The notes below the pieces were generated by a model that was not told the DNA's origin, made no database searches, and saw nothing but the letters and a program-made list of their open reading frames with translations. A stretch of 64,000 bases of DNA, from positions 124,001 through 188,000 of the forward strand of contig DAITVZ010000001.1 of NCBI GenBank assembly GCA_036841525.1, in the 5' to 3' direction. How positions within the stretch are numbered: position 1 is the stretch's first letter; the number at the start of each line of letters is the position of its first letter. The DNA is from JAAYEA01 sp012689325 (GTDB lineage: Bacteria > Chloroflexota > Anaerolineae > JAAYEA01). This document shows positions 50,330 to 59,218 of this stretch, piece after piece. Both the position numbers and the translations under genes were made by a program.

Positions 50330-51202
50330 CTACCTGACGGCGTCAAGCACCTCGCGGATGGCGTCGACGACCGGCTTGGGGTGTGTCATGGGGATCTGGT
50401 GTCCCGAATCCTCGACCACAACCTGCCGGCCGTGTGGCAGCAACGCGAGCCATTGGTACTGCAGCGCGGTGAACTCCTTTCGGAGTTCTGGTGGATCCCC
50501 CGCCTCGCCAAGCCCGGCGCTCAGGATCACTGCCGGAACATCAGGCAGGCTCGTGATCTGGCGCATCTGCTCGCGGGTCTGCTCCATGGCTGCGTACTCC
50601 TGGATGGCCCCTTTGGGCGCCTTGGTAGCCCGCCATGTCTCCGCAGCGGCCTCGCTTTCTGCGAACTTGGCCGGCGCGATTTCCTTGAACACCTGGTCCA
50701 AGTCCTCGTGCGCTCCGTCCACCAAGACGAGCCCGGCCACGTCCGCCGGATACTTGGCGGCGAAGGCACGGAGAATGAAGCCGCCGAAGGAGTGACCCAC
50801 CAGAACGTAGGGCGGGGGGAATTTCGTCGCGGCGAGGAGCGCGTGCAGTTCGTCGGCGATGCGCTCCGCGGTGCGCGGGTCGGGACCGACCTCCGATGTC
50901 CCGTAGCCGGCGCGTCCATAGGCGAGCACGGGGGCCAAGTCTTCCGCCAGCATGGCTACCCGGTCCCAGGCGGACCAACTGCTGCCGTAGCCGTGTTCCA
51001 GGACCACCAGCGGCCCCGGATGGTCTTGGCCCCTCAGGCGGGTGAAGAGCTTGTGTCCGCCCACATCCACCATGCGCGAGCCCTCCTGGCCGGGGATGGC
51101 GACCGTTGGCTTCGGCGCTGGCGTGGCTGCTGGCGTTGCCTGGGCGCAACCCGCCAAGAGGACCGCTGCAATCAGTCCGATGGTGACCACGATCTGTTTC
51201 AT
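50330..51202 (-). CDS. Alpha/beta-hydrolase lipoprotein
   Basis: A 290-residue secreted alpha/beta hydrolase. The lipobox V-L-L-A-G-C puts the acylated Cys at 19. The nucleophile elbow is V-G-H-S-F-G-G (Ser138), the oxyanion segment is E-H-G-Y-G-S-S-W, and the catalytic His lies in D-S-G-H-Q-I-P. An esterase or lipase acting at the cell surface is expected; the substrate is unknown. GGAGAG lies before ATG 51202. It is separated from its neighbours and probably monocistronic. Confidence 0.88.
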   Translation of the reverse strand: MKQIVVTIGLIAAVLLAGCAQATPAATPAPKPTVAIPGQEGSRMVDVGGHKLFTRLRGQDHPGPLVVLEHGYGSSWSAWDRVAMLAEDLAPVLAYGRAGYGTSEVGPDPRTAERIADELHALLAATKFPPPYVLVGHSFGGFILRAFAAKYPADVAGLVLVDGAHEDLDQVFKEIAPAKFAESEAAAETWRATKAPKGAIQEYAAMEQTREQMRQITSLPDVPAVILSAGLGEAGDPPELRKEFTALQYQWLALLPHGRQVVVEDSGHQIPMTHPKPVVDAIREVLDAVR

Positions 51203-51273
51203 GGCTCTCTCCTTTCGCTGCTGAAAACCAGACTGCCCGTTACCGGCTCTCGTCAGTATCTCTCTCCTTGATC

Positions 51274-51492
51274 CTACTGCGCGGATCCGTCATTGGTCGG
51301 CTGAGCGCTTGCATCCTCAGTCCCTGCCATGGCCCGCTCCAAGTAGCCAAGCAAGTCCCGCAGATCGGCAAAGCCCTTGCGGTCGCCGTCTGGGATGCGC
51401 TCCAGGGAGGCTCGCCAACTCACCTGGCCTTCGCCGCGCACTGCCCACAAGCGCAGCAGGTAGGCCAGATATGGCAGCCGTTCCTTGACCAT
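51274..51492 (-). CDS. Small conserved-type protein beside the BTAD regulator
   Basis: A 72-residue protein: M-V-K-E-R-L-P-Y-L-A-Y-L-L-R-L-W, then W-R-A-S-L-E-R and G-F-A-D-L-R-D-L-L-G-Y-L. From memory, similar short proteins with Y-L-L-R-L-W and W-R-A-S-L-E lie beside BTAD regulators in Chloroflexota, but no function is known to me. ATG 51492 has AGGAGGG at the right distance. It is divergent from the BTAD gene with only 73 bp between starts, and its -10 lies next to the triple heptamer repeat. Confidence 0.7.
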   Translation of the reverse strand: MVKERLPYLAYLLRLWAVRGEGQVSWRASLERIPDGDRKGFADLRDLLGYLERAMAGTEDASAQPTNDGSAQ

Positions 51493-51510
51493 TTCACCCT
51501 CCTGAGCTAC

Positions 51511-51554
51511 ACTATAGCGTGTGAGCCTCAAGGCATCCTCAAGAAAGCCTCAAG
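51511..51554. promoter_or_regulatory. SARP-like repeat array and promoter
   Basis: CCTCAAG occurs at 51526-51532, 51537-51543 and 51548-51554, an exact 11-bp period (one helical turn). On the minus strand these read CTTGAGG, and nine bases beyond the last one comes TATAGT (plus 51511-51516), a -10 for the 72-residue gene. Streptomyces SARP/BTAD activators bind heptamer direct repeats at 11-bp phase about 8 bp upstream of -10. This is the expected layout for the adjacent BTAD regulator. Confidence 0.65.
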
Positions 51555-51565
51555 GAGGTGCAGAG

Positions 51566-54500
51566 ATGGCGCGCCTGTCGCTTGCTCTGTTCGGTGGGTT
51601 CCGAGCCTCCCTCGCTGATCAGCCCCTTGTTGCTTTCGAGTCGGACAAAGTGCGAGCTCTGCTGGCCTATCTGGCCGTGGAGGCGGATCGTCCCCATCGC
51701 CGCGAGGCGCTAGCCAGCCTGCTCTGGCCGGAACGGCCAGAGTCGAATGCGCGCCAGAGCCTGAGCCAGGCCCTTTCCGCCCTGCGCCGCACACTCGGCG
51801 ACCAGGCAGCCAGTCCTCCCTTCCTGCTTGTCACCCCGCAAACGCTGCAGTTCAACCCTGACAGCGACCACTGGCTGGACGTCGCTGTCTATCGCGAGCT
51901 GCTGTCGGCTTGCCAACGGCACAAGCATGCCAGCGTTGCGGACTGCGACGAATGTCTGGAACGGCTGCATGAGGCGGCGGCGCTGTATGGCGGCACCTTC
52001 CTGAGCGGATTCTCCCTTCCCGATAGCGCCGAGTTCGAGGAGTGGGTGGCGCGGCAACGGGAGCGGCTGCACCAAACCCTGATGGAGTCGCTATCGGCCC
52101 TGGCGGATGCGCGCGAACAAAGAGGTGCATATCAGCATGCGTTGTTGTATGCCCGGCGCGCGCTAGAGCTGGACCCCTGGCGCGAAGAGGCTCAGCAGCA
52201 GGTCATGCTGCTGCTGGCGCTGAGCGGGGAGCGCGGGGCGGCGCTGGCGCAGTACGAAGCCTGCCGCCGGGTGCTGCGGGAGGAGCTAGGGATCGAGCCT
52301 TCGGTGGAGACGACGCAGCTCTGCGAGCGGATCCGCCGCGGGGAGGTCGGCCCGCCGTCCCAAGCCAAGCCGCTCAACCTACCCGTCTCGCTGGTGCCGC
52401 TGGTGGGCCGGGAGCGGGAGTTGGCCGAAGTCGCAGCGCGGCTGCGGGAACCGAGCTGCCGGCTGCTGACGCTATTGGGCCCTGGTGGCGCGGGCAAGAC
52501 GCGGCTGGCCATCGAGGCGGCCACACGAGCGGCCCTGCATTTTCCCGATGGCGTGCACCTAGTCTCCCTCTCGCACACCACTTCCGTGGAAGGACTGATT
52601 TCCACTCTTTCCCAGGAGCTAGGGTTGGGCGACGCAGGTCGCGAGCAGGGACAACCGGTGGAATCGAAGGCACGATTGCTCGGCTATTTCCACGGCCGCC
52701 GGATGCTGCTGATCTTGGATAGCTTTGAGCACCTGCTGGAGGGGGGAACGCTGGCGGCGCAGATCGCGCAGATCGCGCCAGGGGTGAAAGTGCTGGCTAC
52801 CTCTCGCGCCCGGCTGGGCGTGCAGGGCGAGCAGCTCTACCCGGTAGGCGGGCTGGCCCTGACCCCGCAGGACGGTGGAAGCAAGACCTCCGAGGTCTAT
52901 CCCGTCGCGGTGCAGCTTTTCCTGGAAGGGGCGCGGCGGGTGCGTCCGGGATACGAGCCGCCCGCGGAGGATGCTCCCCACCTGGCCCGCATCGGCGAGC
53001 TGGTGCAGGGCCTGCCCCTGGCGTTGCTGCTGGCCTCGTCTTGGATGGAGCTGCTCTCCCCGGCGGAAATCGCCGCTAACTTGGCCCGCGACACCACCTA
53101 CGCTCTGGATTTCCTCGCCGCCGATTGGACGGACGTGCCGGAGCGGCAACGCTCCATGCGCAGCGTCTTTGACCAATCCTGGCAAATGCTAACGGCGCGA
53201 GAGCAGGGCATCCTGATGGGGCTGTCGGTCTTCCGCGGCGGGTTCACGGCCGACTCGGCAGAGGCGGCGACGGGGGCGACGCTGCGCGACCTGCTGCGGC
53301 TGGCCGACCGCTCGCTCTTGCAGCGAGGAAGCATGGGCCGCTATACCCAGCACGACCTGGTGCGCCAATACGCGGCGGCCCATCTGGCCAGACAGCCCGA
53401 CGGAGGCGCGGCGGCGCGCGACCGGCACGCCGAGCTCTTCGTCCGGCTCGTGCTGGCGGCGGGCCGCGAACTGCTGGGCCCGCGGCAGGTTGCCGTCTTG
53501 CGCGAGATAGCCCCGGAGGCAGACAACCTCCATGCTGCATGGTCCTGGGCGGCCGAGTTGCTGCGCGTGGACTGGCTCGAAGGCGTGGCGGACTGCTTGG
53601 AGTTTCTCCATAATTGGTGGCTGGGCCGCCCTTCGGCGGCGGAGAGGCTGTTCCTGCTGGCTGCGGAACGGCTGGGGGCCGCCAGCGCGGCGGCCAAGGC
53701 GCCCTCGCGGGGCCACCTCCTGCGTCTGCAGGGCAGCCTGACCTCGGTGGCGGGCTACTTTGGCGCCATCCAGTGGCAGTTGGAGCGCGGCCGCGCTCTG
53801 CTGGAGCAAGGTTTGGAGATCTTGGAGCAAGCGGAGGAGGCTGGCGAGGATGTCCGGCTGGCGAGGGCCAGGGCGCTGCAGCGTCTGGCCCGGTGTTTGA
53901 GCAATTCTATAAATCGCACGGAAGCCTTGGCTGTCTCCCAGCAAGCGTTGGCCCTGGCCCGGGAGGTTGGCGAGCCGTTCGCTCTCTGGCAGGTATTGCC
54001 CCTCTATGGGTTCATCCTGATGGGGATGGGCCGCTATGACCAGGCGCGAGAGGCCCTGATGGAGGCGCGGGACATCGCCCGATCCCTGGGTGGCCCCGCT
54101 CCGCTCGCTAACACGCTGTGGCATCTCTTCTGGATACCTTGGGGAGAGCCTTGCGCCGCAGGCATGGACGAGGTTATCCACGAAATGCGGGCGGCGCTGG
54201 CCGATCCAGGTCGCCCAGGCGGCATCGCCTGCGGTGGCGGCCTCGTTGACGATGTTCTCTTTGCCTCCGGCAGGCTCGCGGAGTGCCAGCGACTCGCCGA
54301 GGAGATGCTCGGCCCGGGGGAACACAACAGCCCATCCGGCTGGCTCTTCGCCCTCGGCAGGGCCCAGGTTCATGCCGGTCAGTACGAGGAGGGGATGGCC
54401 AACCTTGAGAAGGTAAATGTCGTGAAGCGAGAGCTGGGTCTCTACAACCCATATCGCGACGACACTGCGCAACTGCTCTTTCGCGCGGTGTTGGCTCGGG

Positions 54501-54985
54501 GCGACCTCGCCGCTGCGGAGCGCTGGGCCAGCCAGGCCCTTAAGCCGAACCCTCATTCCTCGGCGCATGGCGGGGGCAACGACGCCGTGGAGCTGGCCCT
54601 GCTGGCGGCGGCCCGAGGCCGCCTGGGGGAGGCTCGCGACCATCTGCTCTTTGCCTTGCGGGCCTACGCCAACGCGGGCGACCTGCCGGCCGCTGTGCCG
54701 TACGTGGTTCCTGCCATTGCCCTCTACTTTGCTCGCCTGGGCCAGGCGGAGCGCGCCGTGGAGCTATACGCCATGGCCGAGAAGCATCCCTGGGTGGCGC
54801 GTTCGGTCTGGCACGAGGACGTGATGGGCCGGCCGGTGGGCGAGGCCGCCGCGGCGCTGCCGCCGGAGGCCGTGCGCGCCGCCGAGGAGCGGGGCCGGGC
54901 GCGGGAGTGGCGGTCCACGGTGGAAGAGCTGCTGGCCGAACTGGCGGCGGAGGAGCGCCCCGGCGCCGAAGGAGGAGCATCATGA
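51566..54985 (+). CDS. BTAD-type (SARP/AfsR-like) transcriptional regulator with ATPase and TPR domains
   Basis: A 1139-residue regulator. Residues about 1-95 form the winged helix (S-D-K-V-R-A-L-L-A-Y-L, S-L-S-Q-A-L-S-A-L-R-R), and about 100-250 the BTAD domain. An NB-ARC/AAA ATPase follows with Walker A G-P-G-G-A-G-K-T-R (Lys311) and L-L-I-L-D-S-F-E-H as Walker B. The C-terminal half is a TPR-like superhelix. It probably activates transcription when bound to nucleotide. AAGGAGG precedes ATG 51566. It overlaps the next gene by ATGA and faces a phased repeat array. Confidence 0.9.
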   Translation: MARLSLALFGGFRASLADQPLVAFESDKVRALLAYLAVEADRPHRREALASLLWPERPESNARQSLSQALSALRRTLGDQAASPPFLLVTPQTLQFNPDSDHWLDVAVYRELLSACQRHKHASVADCDECLERLHEAAALYGGTFLSGFSLPDSAEFEEWVARQRERLHQTLMESLSALADAREQRGAYQHALLYARRALELDPWREEAQQQVMLLLALSGERGAALAQYEACRRVLREELGIEPSVETTQLCERIRRGEVGPPSQAKPLNLPVSLVPLVGRERELAEVAARLREPSCRLLTLLGPGGAGKTRLAIEAATRAALHFPDGVHLVSLSHTTSVEGLISTLSQELGLGDAGREQGQPVESKARLLGYFHGRRMLLILDSFEHLLEGGTLAAQIAQIAPGVKVLATSRARLGVQGEQLYPVGGLALTPQDGGSKTSEVYPVAVQLFLEGARRVRPGYEPPAEDAPHLARIGELVQGLPLALLLASSWMELLSPAEIAANLARDTTYALDFLAADWTDVPERQRSMRSVFDQSWQMLTAREQGILMGLSVFRGGFTADSAEAATGATLRDLLRLADRSLLQRGSMGRYTQHDLVRQYAAAHLARQPDGGAAARDRHAELFVRLVLAAGRELLGPRQVAVLREIAPEADNLHAAWSWAAELLRVDWLEGVADCLEFLHNWWLGRPSAAERLFLLAAERLGAASAAAKAPSRGHLLRLQGSLTSVAGYFGAIQWQLERGRALLEQGLEILEQAEEAGEDVRLARARALQRLARCLSNSINRTEALAVSQQALALAREVGEPFALWQVLPLYGFILMGMGRYDQAREALMEARDIARSLGGPAPLANTLWHLFWIPWGEPCAAGMDEVIHEMRAALADPGRPGGIACGGGLVDDVLFASGRLAECQRLAEEMLGPGEHNSPSGWLFALGRAQVHAGQYEEGMANLEKVNVVKRELGLYNPYRDDTAQLLFRAVLARGDLAAAERWASQALKPNPHSSAHGGGNDAVELALLAAARGRLGEARDHLLFALRAYANAGDLPAAVPYVVPAIALYFARLGQAERAVELYAMAEKHPWVARSVWHEDVMGRPVGEAAAALPPEAVRAAEERGRAREWRSTVEELLAELAAEERPGAEGGAS

Positions 54986-56415
54986 GGGCACAACCGCGCG
55001 AGCCATTGGTGCTGCAACTCGCCGGGACCGTCACCCGCGCCGACAAGCAGGCGTCGGACTACCGGCTGGTCCCTTTTGACGTCCCGCCGGGCGCGCAGCG
55101 GCTGCGCGTCGAGTACGCCTATGCGGGCAACGACCCCGCCGCCGGGGGTTTCGGCGAGCGCCCGGTGCTCGATATCGGCGCCTTCGACCCGCGGGGGAGC
55201 GACTTTCTGGCAGGGCTCGGCTTTCGCGGCTGGAGCGGCGGCGCGCGGAGCGCTTTCGAGATCGGCCCCTCCGAGGCCACGCCGGGCTATCTGCCGGGGC
55301 CCATTCACCCCGGGCGGTGGCAGATCCTCTTGGGGCTGTACCGGATCCCCAGCGCCGGCTGCCGCTACGAGATCACCATCACCCTCGCTTTCGAGCCGGC
55401 GTCCGCGCCCGCACCCCAGGCGACGCGCCCCGACCCGCCGCGCTCCGCCCAGGCGCGTTGGTACGCCGGCGACCTGCACAACCACACCCACCACAGCGAC
55501 GCCGTGGGCTCGCTGGCCGAGCTGGCGGCGGCGGCGCGCACTTGGGGCCTGGACTTTATCGCCGTCACCGAGCACAATACCACCAGCCACATCCCCTTGC
55601 TGGGCGAGCACCAGGCGGACGACTTGTTGCTCATCCCCGGCCAGGAGATCACCACCTATTACGGCCATGCCAATAGCTGGGGCACGACGAGCTGGTACGA
55701 CTTTCGCTGCCGGGACGCGGCGGACATGGCGCGCGTGGCCCATGCGGTCCACGCGGCGGGGAGCCTCTTTTCCATCAACCACCCGCAGGACAAGGGCTCG
55801 CCCTGGACCTACGGCCTGCTGGACCAGGCGGACTGTCTGGAGGTGTGGCAAGGCCCTTGGCTCCCGCACAACGCCGAGGCGCTGGCGCTCTGGGATGGCG
55901 AGCTGGCCCGCGGGCGTCGATGGGTGGGCGTGGGCGGCAGCGACAACCACCAGGGGCTGGAGAGCCACATCCGCGCCGGGCGGCACATCGGCCTGCCCAC
56001 CACCTGGGTCTATGCCGAGGCGCTGACCCCCGCGGCGATCCTGGCGGGGATTCGCGCCGGGCACGTCATGATCGCGCAGGGGGCGGCGGGCCCGCGGCTG
56101 TACCTGGAGGCCGACGCCGACGGGGATGGCCGGTACGAGGCGATGATGGGCGACGAGATATGCGTCCGGCCCGGGGCGATGGTGCGCTGGCGTTGCCGCG
56201 CCGAGGGGGCACAGGGCCTGCGTTTGCGGTGGGTGTCGCCCGGCGGGGAGGCGGTGCTGCCGGTCACCGCGGCGAGGTGGGCCCACCACTGGGAGGCGCC
56301 GGCATTGAAAGAGAGCTACCTCCGCGCCGAGCTGCTGGCGGGCGAGGACGAGGATGACGCCAGCTTGACCCCGCGCCTGGCGCTGACCAACCCGATCTAT
56401 CTGCGGGCGAGCTAA
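54982..56415 (+). CDS. CehA/McbA family PHP-domain metallohydrolase
   Basis: A 477-residue protein. About 1-150 is a beta-rich N-terminal domain, about 165-400 a PHP-type domain with G-D-L-H-N-H-T-H-H-S-D, V-T-E-H-N-T-T-S, N-H-P-Q-D-K-G and G-S-D-N-H-Q. The His/Asp/Glu ligands would bind two or three metals, as in polymerase/histidinol phosphatase proteins. CehA-type proteins hydrolyse phosphoesters, carbamates or related bonds. ATG 54982 overlaps the BTAD stop, so the two are coupled, and the regulator may control it. There is no clear signal peptide. Confidence 0.85.
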   Translation: MRAQPREPLVLQLAGTVTRADKQASDYRLVPFDVPPGAQRLRVEYAYAGNDPAAGGFGERPVLDIGAFDPRGSDFLAGLGFRGWSGGARSAFEIGPSEATPGYLPGPIHPGRWQILLGLYRIPSAGCRYEITITLAFEPASAPAPQATRPDPPRSAQARWYAGDLHNHTHHSDAVGSLAELAAAARTWGLDFIAVTEHNTTSHIPLLGEHQADDLLLIPGQEITTYYGHANSWGTTSWYDFRCRDAADMARVAHAVHAAGSLFSINHPQDKGSPWTYGLLDQADCLEVWQGPWLPHNAEALALWDGELARGRRWVGVGGSDNHQGLESHIRAGRHIGLPTTWVYAEALTPAAILAGIRAGHVMIAQGAAGPRLYLEADADGDGRYEAMMGDEICVRPGAMVRWRCRAEGAQGLRLRWVSPGGEAVLPVTAARWAHHWEAPALKESYLRAELLAGEDEDDASLTPRLALTNPIYLRAS

Positions 56416-56445
56416 GGCCAGGCCGCGAGATCACCAAGATGAAAC

Positions 56446-56496
56446 AAGCCCTCCCCCGTGGAGGCCGTCGGTCGGCGGCTCCACGGGGGAGGGCTT
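56446..56496. terminator. Long-stem terminator between convergent genes
   Basis: An 18-bp perfect stem (56446-56463 with 56479-56496) and an inner GCCG/CGGC extension. It lies between the PHP gene and the convergent propeller gene; arms carry AAG/CTT ends rather than long T-runs. Confidence 0.8.
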
Positions 56497-56533
56497 GTCG
56501 CTTATGCGGAGCGAGCGCTCGGCTGCCGCCTGC

Positions 56534-57712
56534 CTACTTCTTGGCGCCCGTGATGGACGAGACGTCGATCAAGTACATCTGCCGCTCGCCCTCGTGGATC
56601 GAGTCGAAGCAGACTTGCTTGCCGTCGCGGCTCCAGCGCGGGTGCAGGTCGCAGCGAATCTCGCCGGTGATCTCGGGCGCGGAGTAAAAGCGCCCGATGT
56701 CGATGCGCCGGTTGGTGGCCACGTGGTAGAGGATCAGCGTCCGCTTGGAATCCACCGGATCGGGGTAGGTGTCCGTCAGGATCCACTGGCGATCCGGGCT
56801 GTAGGAGCAGTGGCCGTCCATGCTAAAGACGTCCTTGCCGATAATCTCGACCTGGTCGGTGCGGTCGGTGTAGAGGTGATAGTGGTTCTCGCCCCGGGCG
56901 GTGGACCAGGCCAGGAAGTGTTTGTCGTCGCGCCAGTCGAAATGCGAGACCATGCCCTCGTCGCTGAGCAGGTAGAGGTCGCTGCCGTCCGGGTTGGCGG
57001 TGTAGCAGCGGGTCACGTGGGAGCGCGCCGTCTCCAGGTTGCGCCAGCGGTTCAGGAACTCGATGCGCGTGCCGGCGGTGTTGAACTGCAGGTGGTTGAA
57101 CCAGAGCGTGGCCCCTTCCATGGAGGGGAGCGGGCGGTAGCGCCGGGCCTGCGCCAGGGAGACGATCAGGCGCGATTCGCCGGTCTCCAGGTTCATGTGA
57201 TAGATGCCGTCCTGCTCCGGGGCCAGGTCGTCGGCCCAGGCGTCGGGGACGCCGGTGTAGCCATAGCCGCGCCGGGTGCGGTGCACCCGCGAAAAGTTCA
57301 GGCAGATCGCCGCCTTGCCGTCCGGCGAGAGGGCATAGATCGGGCGGGGCAGGATGCGCGTCTCGCCGGTGACGATATCAAGGATGGTCGAGCCGTAGCC
57401 CTGGCGCGTCCGGCAGTTAAAGATGATCTTGCGGTCCGGCGCGGAGGGGAGCCAGTGCAGCATCGTCCCCTGCTGCCAATACCAGGCCACCGTGGAGGCC
57501 AGCGGGCGCCAGCGGTTGCCTTCCTTGGTGTCGGTCAGGCCGATGACCAGCACGTCCTCCGGGGTGGGCGGGCGGTTCATGAAGGAGACCTGCATCCCCA
57601 GGATGTAGCGCCCGGTGATGTCCCAAGGGAATTTGTCATAATAACCAAAAAAGTGGTAGAACGGACCTTCGGTGAGCCGCTGAACGGGCAAGAACTTTTC
57701 TTCGGTAGGCAT
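56534..57712 (-). CDS. Beta-propeller protein, PD40/TolB-like (oligogalacturonate lyase-like)
   Basis: A 392-residue repeat protein. Typical blades carry A-L-S-P-D-G-K, Y-S-P-D-R-Q and W-S-R-D-G-K, and it begins with F-Y-H-F-F-G-Y-Y-D-K-F-P. That opening resembles TolB-like and oligogalacturonate-lyase (PL22) propellers; the Mn-binding His set of true lyases is not obvious to me, so the activity is open. It has no signal peptide. It is a clear paralogue of the next upstream gene, from which it is 19 bp away; the pair looks like a tandem duplication. Confidence 0.72.
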   Translation of the reverse strand: MPTEEKFLPVQRLTEGPFYHFFGYYDKFPWDITGRYILGMQVSFMNRPPTPEDVLVIGLTDTKEGNRWRPLASTVAWYWQQGTMLHWLPSAPDRKIIFNCRTRQGYGSTILDIVTGETRILPRPIYALSPDGKAAICLNFSRVHRTRRGYGYTGVPDAWADDLAPEQDGIYHMNLETGESRLIVSLAQARRYRPLPSMEGATLWFNHLQFNTAGTRIEFLNRWRNLETARSHVTRCYTANPDGSDLYLLSDEGMVSHFDWRDDKHFLAWSTARGENHYHLYTDRTDQVEIIGKDVFSMDGHCSYSPDRQWILTDTYPDPVDSKRTLILYHVATNRRIDIGRFYSAPEITGEIRCDLHPRWSRDGKQVCFDSIHEGERQMYLIDVSSITGAKK

Positions 57713-57731
57713 TTGGCCCTCTCCTTTTGGT

Positions 57732-58892
57732 CTACTTGTTCACGATGTCGCGGACGTCGATGAGATAGATCTGCCGCCCGCCCTCATGGGCGGCGTCCAC
57801 GGTGACCCACTGCCCGTCGGGGCTGTAGCGCGGGTGCAGGTCGCAGCGCCACTCCCCGGTGTAGACCTCGGGCGCGTGCAGGTGCGCCAGGGGGTAACGC
57901 TTTCCCGTGGCGATGCGGTACAGGTAGGGGTTCTGCAGGCGCTCCGCGTCGGGGTAGGTGTCGTTGAGGATCCACTCGCCGCCGGGCAGGTAGGTGCAAT
58001 GCCCGTTGACCACCATCACGCCCAGGCCCACCGCCTCGACCTCGCTAGCGCCCTCGGTGTAGAGGTAGAAGGCGCCCTCGTGGGAGGGGTGCCAGGACCA
58101 GGCCAGGATGCTGCGCGGGTCGCGCCAGATGAAATGCGAGGTATGACCGTAATCGTCCAGCACCTGGATGTCGCTGCCGTCGGGGTTGACGGTCATCATG
58201 CGGGTGGGCAAGCCGCGCGTCCCCTCGCCGCGCCACCGGTTGAGGAACTCGAAGCGGGTGCCGTCGGTGTTCCAGAGCAGGTGGTTGAACCAGTGCTTGC
58301 AGGTGGTCATGTCGCCGTGAGGCCAGGGGATCTCGAGCATCTGCGCCAGCGAGACCACCAGCTTGGCCTGGCCGGTGCGCATGTCCATCAGCCAGATGCC
58401 GGAATCCTTGGGGGCCAACTGGGCCTTGTTCGGGTCGGGCAGGCCGGCGTAGCCATAGCCCGGCCGGGTGTCGTTGATGCGGCGAAAGTCGGGCAGCACC
58501 GCCCATTGCCCGTCGGGGCTGAGGGCATAGATGGGGTGGGGGAGGGTGCGCTTCTTGCCGGTCACGACGTCCAGCACGTACGAGACGAAATGGTCGCCCT
58601 CGCGGTCGTTCCAGACCACCTCGCTGGCCGAGCCGGGGCGCCACTGCAACATGCAGCCCTGCTGCCAGCACCAGGCGCGGCTGGTCCCCAACTCGATCCA
58701 GCGGTCGCCGTCCTGCAAGTCGATCATCCCCACGCGGATCATGTCGTCGCCGGTGGGGGAGCGGTGCTCGAAATCCACCTCCATGCTCAGTACGTAGCGG
58801 CCGGTGGGGTCGAACTGCAGCTTGTCATAGTAGCCGAACCAATGGAACTTGGGCCCGCGCGTGATGGCGCGGATGGGGGGTAAGGTGGACAT
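57732..58892 (-). CDS. Beta-propeller protein, PD40/TolB-like, paralogue of the downstream gene
   Basis: A 386-residue propeller that shares with 56534-57712 the opening F-H-W-F-G-Y-Y-D-K-L-Q-F-D-P-T-G-R-Y, the W-F-N-H-L segment, and the end R-Q-I-Y-L-I-D-V. Blades again carry S-P-D-G and a late T-G-E-W-R-C-D-L-H-P-R. Together the two genes could bind or cleave an oligosaccharide, perhaps pectic. AAAGGAG precedes ATG 58892. It is cytoplasmic as far as I can see. Confidence 0.72.
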   Translation of the reverse strand: MSTLPPIRAITRGPKFHWFGYYDKLQFDPTGRYVLSMEVDFEHRSPTGDDMIRVGMIDLQDGDRWIELGTSRAWCWQQGCMLQWRPGSASEVVWNDREGDHFVSYVLDVVTGKKRTLPHPIYALSPDGQWAVLPDFRRINDTRPGYGYAGLPDPNKAQLAPKDSGIWLMDMRTGQAKLVVSLAQMLEIPWPHGDMTTCKHWFNHLLWNTDGTRFEFLNRWRGEGTRGLPTRMMTVNPDGSDIQVLDDYGHTSHFIWRDPRSILAWSWHPSHEGAFYLYTEGASEVEAVGLGVMVVNGHCTYLPGGEWILNDTYPDAERLQNPYLYRIATGKRYPLAHLHAPEVYTGEWRCDLHPRYSPDGQWVTVDAAHEGGRQIYLIDVRDIVNK

Positions 58893-58978
58893 GGATCTCC
58901 TTTCGAGTGTACGTCGGGTTGTCGTCGGGTGAATGGCGGCAGGTGGACGCCATTATCAAGGGCACCACTCACCCGCCG

Positions 58979-59167
58979 TCAAACAGGCCATGCGATTCGA
59001 CTGGTTTCACCTTTGGCTCCTAGATACAACCGAACGGCACGGGGCTGTTTCTGCGCGGCGATGATGTCTTCGCCTCGCCGTGTCGGCTCGGGTCTTTGTT
59101 CCACGATGTAGCCTCTCGATTTCAGCTCAGCGCAGCCCATCTCGATCACATCGCTTTCAAATAGCAT
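58979..59167 (-). pseudogene. Remnant of a PD-(D/E)XK nuclease-like gene
   Basis: A 62-codon frame with G-Y-I-V-E-Q-R-P-E-P and R-R-G-E-D-I-I-A, then V-R-L-Y-L-G-A-K-G-E-T-S. In short PD-(D/E)XK-like proteins the last segment usually reads L-Y-V-E-A-K-G-E-T; here the catalytic Glu is Gly, and the frame stops right after, where such proteins normally go on. It is therefore probably a truncated, dead copy. It lies on the same strand just downstream of an intact nuclease-like gene, in a lower-GC patch. Confidence 0.45.
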
Positions 59168-59218
59168 GCATTCTTCCTGGCGCTTTCTATCGAATGCATT
59201 GCAGTCCGGTGGTGACCG

